In this document: positions 34,647 to 37,623 of the stretch, piece by piece
How positions within the stretch are numbered: position 1 is the stretch's first letter
Layout: every line of letters starts with the position of its first letter
NCBI GenBank assembly: GCA_024711005.1
Contig: JANJTQ010000223.1
Coordinates: forward strand, 1 to 37,623
Reading direction: 5' to 3'
DNA length: 37,623 bases
DNA from: Opitutaceae bacterium
GTDB lineage: Bacteria; Verrucomicrobiota; Verrucomicrobiia; Opitutales; Opitutaceae
Notes under the pieces: generated by a model
Seen by the model: only the letters and a program-made list of their open reading frames with translations
Told to the model about the DNA's origin: nothing
The model's database searches: none
Made by a program: the position numbers and the translations under genes

Positions 34647-35054
34647 ATGAACACCAAACCCATTTACGTCTCCCAAACCGACAGCCTGAAACTTCGCCTG
34701 CGTCTGCCCGCTTTCGCCGAACACAAACGCTTTCGCGAGGCCGCCCATCAACTCAAAGCCGAACTCGACCGCGCCATCATCGTCAACGACGACGCGCTCT
34801 CCGACGATATCGTTGCGCTCGATTCCTTCGTGAGCATCCAGGACCTCGAATCCGGCGAACTCGAAGACTACACGCTCACGTTGCCGGAATTGTCCGATGC
34901 CGCGCTCAACCGCATTTCCGTATTCTCTCCGCTGGGCACCGCGATGCTCGGCTACGCCGCCGGCGATGAGTTCAGTTGGTCGATGCCCGGCGGCCTCCGT
35001 CGCCTGCGCATCGTAGCCGTCTCCCCTCCGGGCGTTCCCGCCGTCCAGTCGTAA
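34647..35054 (+). CDS. rnk: Rnk-like nucleoside diphosphate kinase regulator (GreA/GreB C-terminal fold)
   Basis: The 135-residue product matches Rnk: an N-terminal helical part (SLKLRLRLPAFAEHKRFREA, HQLKAELDRAIIV), then a FKBP-like GreA/GreB C-terminal domain with VALDSFVSIQDLESGELEDY, RISVFSPLGTAMLGYAAGDE and FSWSMPGGLRRLRIVAV. Rnk binds RNA polymerase and was first linked to nucleoside diphosphate kinase levels in Pseudomonas and E. coli. The ATG at 34647 is chosen because it starts the conserved region; an upstream in-frame GTG at 34482 lies in the structured leader. That leader may regulate it. Confidence 0.87.
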   Translation: MNTKPIYVSQTDSLKLRLRLPAFAEHKRFREAAHQLKAELDRAIIVNDDALSDDIVALDSFVSIQDLESGELEDYTLTLPELSDAALNRISVFSPLGTAMLGYAAGDEFSWSMPGGLRRLRIVAVSPPGVPAVQS

Positions 35055-35106
35055 CCCGCACACTCAATCTCACTCTTAAATTTCTCCCAACGTTTCTTAT
35101 CTAATC

Positions 35107-35457
35107 ATGAACACCACCGGCTACACGGGCTCCTCCTCTGAAACTTGGCTGCTCTCCCGCAAAGTCCTTTCCGAATCAGGCCTAGACGGAACCGTCATCC
35201 TGATCGGCCCGGGCGTGGAAACTCCACCCGCCGACCTTCCGTTGCCCCAGCCCATCGTCCTGTTTGTCAGCGATGGCGACATCACGGCGCGGGTCGGCGT
35301 GTCGAACTACATCCTCGCCAAAGACCAGGCGCTCCACATCCCCGAAGGCAAATCCTACACCCTTCGCAATCACACCGACGCCCCCGCCAAGGTGCTCACG
35401 CTCGCTTTTCCGGCTCCACGACGCGAGGCTCCTTCGCTCTTGGTCGAGTTCCCGTAA
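35107..35457 (+). CDS. Cupin-like small protein
   Basis: A 116-residue protein with a beta-rich single-domain cupin pattern: LPQPIVLFVSDGDITARVG, NYILAKDQALHIPEGKSY, LRNHTDAPAKVLTLAF. The metal-binding His set of enzymatic cupins is incomplete (H in ALHIPEGK, H in RNHTD), so it may bind a ligand without catalysis. It follows rnk by 52 bases in the same direction and ends before a strong terminator, suggesting an rnk-cupin transcript. The specific role is unknown. Confidence 0.8.
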   Translation: MNTTGYTGSSSETWLLSRKVLSESGLDGTVILIGPGVETPPADLPLPQPIVLFVSDGDITARVGVSNYILAKDQALHIPEGKSYTLRNHTDAPAKVLTLAFPAPRREAPSLLVEFP

Positions 35458-35506
35458 TTCCCCGCACACGCCCCCCGGACCTTGCGGCAACAGTCCGCCT
35501 CCCTCG

Positions 35507-35536
35507 ACGACCGCCTTCACCGGCGGTCGTTTTTTT
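35507..35536 (+). terminator. Intrinsic terminator after the cupin gene
   Basis: Perfect 9-bp stem ACGACCGCC / GGCGGTCGT (35507-35515 with 35522-35530), 6-nt loop, then seven T at 35530-35536. It closes the rnk-cupin unit. Confidence 0.92.
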
Positions 35537-35681
35537 GCGGCATGTCAACCGACCCGGAAGCCGCCGACCGGCCCACCGTGTTTCTCATGCATAATCGGGG
35601 ATTCCCTCGCACCCGGTTTCGCTCCAGATTGCCGGCCTCTTCAAGTTTGACGCGCATCCACGTCGCTTGCCCCACCATCCC

Positions 35682-36488
35682 ATGATTCCTCCGGACTCCA
35701 CCTACACTCTCGCCGTGTTCCTCGACCTGGAGAACATCGCCCTCGGCGCGCAAGACGCCCGTTTTCCCCAGTTCGACATCGGCAAGGTCTTCGAGCGGCT
35801 GCTCATCAAGGGCAACATCGTCGTCAAAAAAGCCTACTGCGACTTCGACCGCTACAAGGATTTCAAGCGTCCGCTCCACGAGGCCGCGTTCGAACTCATC
35901 GAGATTCCACACATCCGCCAGTCCGGTAAAAACTCCGCGGACATCCGCATGGTCGTCGACGCCCTCGACCTCTGCTACACGAACGACCGCGTCAACGCGT
36001 TCGCAATCATCAGCGGCGACTCCGACTTCTCCCCGCTCGTCAGCAAACTCCGCGAAAACGGCAAAACCGTCATCGGCGTCGGCGTCAAAAACTCCAGCTC
36101 CGACCTGTTCATCAACAACTGCGACGAATTCATCTATTACGACGATCTCGTGCGCACCGCCCCTACCAAGGCCCGCCCTCGCGGCGCCTCGGCCAAAACC
36201 ACCGCTCCCAAGGCTGCCGCCGCAGTCGCCGAACCCAAACGCCCCGATCCGGCCAAGGCCCTCGACCTGGTCATGGCCACCGTCAACGCCCTCATCGATG
36301 AACGCGGCGCCGACGAAACCATCTGGGCCTCAATGGTGAAACAGGCCATCAAGCGCCAGAATCCCGGTTTTAACGAACGCGCCTACGGCTTCAGCGCCTT
36401 CACCGATTTGCTCCTCGACGGTCAAAAACGCGGACTCCTCAAACTCGAGGAAAAGGCAGGCAACTGGCAGGTACGCCTCGTCGAATAG
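35682..36488 (+). CDS. NYN (LabA-like) and LOTUS/OST-HTH domain protein
   Basis: A 268-residue protein. The N-terminal NYN nuclease-fold domain has LAVFLDLENIALGAQD, KKAYCDFDRYKDFKRPL, KNSADIRMVVDALDLCY and FAIISGDSDFSPLVSKL, retaining the acidic metal-binding residues of the family. An Ala/Pro/Lys-rich linker (about 155-185) joins a C-terminal winged-helix LOTUS/OST-HTH-like domain (KALDLVMATVNALIDERGAD, SMVKQAIKRQNPGF, LLKLEEKAGNWQVRL), which in other proteins binds RNA. RNA cleavage or turnover is a family-based inference. ATG 35682 is preferred over the in-frame TTG at 35667. The gene stands alone. Confidence 0.9.
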   Translation: MIPPDSTYTLAVFLDLENIALGAQDARFPQFDIGKVFERLLIKGNIVVKKAYCDFDRYKDFKRPLHEAAFELIEIPHIRQSGKNSADIRMVVDALDLCYTNDRVNAFAIISGDSDFSPLVSKLRENGKTVIGVGVKNSSSDLFINNCDEFIYYDDLVRTAPTKARPRGASAKTTAPKAAAAVAEPKRPDPAKALDLVMATVNALIDERGADETIWASMVKQAIKRQNPGFNERAYGFSAFTDLLLDGQKRGLLKLEEKAGNWQVRLVE

Positions 36489-36601
36489 AAACCGGTCGCC
36501 GCCTCCCGCGCCACGGATTCAGGGCCCCAGCCCAAAGATCCGCGCCACCGCCGGGATTTCCCGCTTGTCCGTCCCTGTCACGAACGGCACAACCAACCCC
36601 C

Positions 36602-37132
36602 GTGCCCGTACCGAAAAGCTTCCCCGTCGCCGACATCCACGCAGCCATTGACCGGCTCGCCCGCGCCATCAGCGAGCGCCATCCACAAACGGCCCCTCTC
36701 GTCCTCCTAGGCATCGCCAACGGCGGCATGGAATTGTCCCGCCGCCTGGCCGCGAAACTGGGCGCCAAGGCAGGCACCCTCGACATCTCGTTTCACCGCG
36801 ACGACATCAGCCGCAATCCCATCCCCAAGGAATTCGAGCCTACTCGCATCCCCGCCGATGTGACCGGTGCGACTGTTATCCTCGTGGACGATGTGCTCTT
36901 TTCCGGCCGCACCGTAAAAGCCGCCCTCGACGAACTCTTCGACCACGGTCGCCCCGCCAAGGTCGAGCTCGCCACCCTCATCGATCGTGGCGGACGCAAA
37001 CTTCCCGTCGCCGCGGACTACACCGGACTCCCCCTCGCCGTCACCGCCCGCTGCAAGGTCGTCGTCAAGCTCGACCCAACCGACCCCGCCCGTGACTCCG
37101 TGACGATCATCCCTTCCAAACCCACGACCTAA
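36602..37132 (+). CDS. pyrR: PyrR, pyrimidine regulator / uracil phosphoribosyltransferase
   Basis: A 176-residue PRTase-fold protein. The N-terminal part has LVLLGIANGGMELSRRL and LDISFHRDDISRNP, and the PRPP loop is VILVDDVLFSGRTVKAAL, followed by VELATLIDRGGRKLPVAADY, all typical of PyrR. In many bacteria it binds the pyr mRNA leader to control pyrimidine genes and also has uracil phosphoribosyltransferase activity. The start is GTG 36602 (MPVPKSFP). I see no clear PyrR-binding loop in the 113-bp leader. It precedes pyrB by 38 to 56 bases, depending on the pyrB start, as in pyr operons. Confidence 0.95.
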   Translation: MPVPKSFPVADIHAAIDRLARAISERHPQTAPLVLLGIANGGMELSRRLAAKLGAKAGTLDISFHRDDISRNPIPKEFEPTRIPADVTGATVILVDDVLFSGRTVKAALDELFDHGRPAKVELATLIDRGGRKLPVAADYTGLPLAVTARCKVVVKLDPTDPARDSVTIIPSKPTT

Positions 37133-37146
37133 ACCTTCCACCGCCG

Positions 37147-37170
37147 ACCATCGGTCATTGGACATTGGTC

Positions 37171-37174
<4 letters not shown>
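37147..37174 (+). repeat. CATTGGTC-family repeat in the pyrR-pyrB gap
   Basis: Reads ACCATCGGTCATTGGACATTGGTCATG in three steps, matching the copies at 26276, 32959 and 33138. Its last ATG (37171) is the first possible pyrB start. Confidence 0.75.

Positions 37175-37623
<449 letters not shown>

Overview
The window is about 37.6 kb of GC-rich chromosomal DNA, almost entirely housekeeping genes. Its gene content points to a Gram-negative, peptidoglycan-making, menaquinone-using bacterium: menD, mpl, waaA (Kdo transferase), gmd/fcl, an exosortase and a DUF2851 gene. Together with the phoH / 7TM-HD / ybeY / recO cluster and the many short intergenic repeats, this suggests Verrucomicrobiota, most likely the Opitutales/Opitutaceae. 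That placement is inferred from gene families, not from a marker-gene search.

Layout. Positions 1-6600 hold menD (cut by the window edge), a 37-residue Lys/Arg-rich peptide gene with its own terminator, mpl, a predicted lipoprotein, a doubtful ORF and recN. A tRNA-Val(GAC) with a strong hairpin follows. Positions 6900-14000 are a minus-strand translation/transcription operon read nusA - infB - rbfA - nrnA - truB - ribF. A DUF2851 gene, a YacP-like NYN nuclease gene and tRNA-Ser(UGA) lie upstream of it. Positions 16100-18200 carry the GDP-L-fucose pair gmd-fcl. Positions 18300-25600 (minus) hold an SNF2 ATPase, waaA, an exosortase, a DUF2238 membrane protein and a FabF-type ketosynthase. Positions 25700-31000 (plus) hold a HIT hydrolase, phoH, a 7TM-HD phosphodiesterase, ybeY and recO. 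After that come a PD-(D/E)XK nuclease / Fe-S helicase fusion, a small conserved-looking protein, a 465-bp structured non-coding stretch, rnk, a cupin, a NYN-LOTUS protein, pyrR and the start of pyrB.

How the genes work together. The nusA block couples transcription and translation factors with RNA turnover and modification. The phoH block is an RNA and ribosome quality cluster. The gmd/fcl, waaA and exosortase genes belong to envelope polysaccharide and surface-protein handling. pyrR-pyrB starts a pyrimidine operon.

The most unusual feature is a set of dispersed, degenerate short-word repeats: a CATTGGTC family at four sites (two of them inside one gene), a CTCGTT family, a TTCGTG/TTGCGG family, a CTAG-type family, and GC-rich REP-like hairpins. 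They sit at gene borders and in places have become coding. They supply the stop codon of the HIT gene, the C-terminal tail and stop of YbeY, the ground just before the recO start, possibly the pyrB start, and four in-frame segments inside the nuclease-helicase gene. The second unusual feature is the highly structured leader upstream of rnk. It has mutually exclusive pairings and matches no riboswitch class I could recognise.
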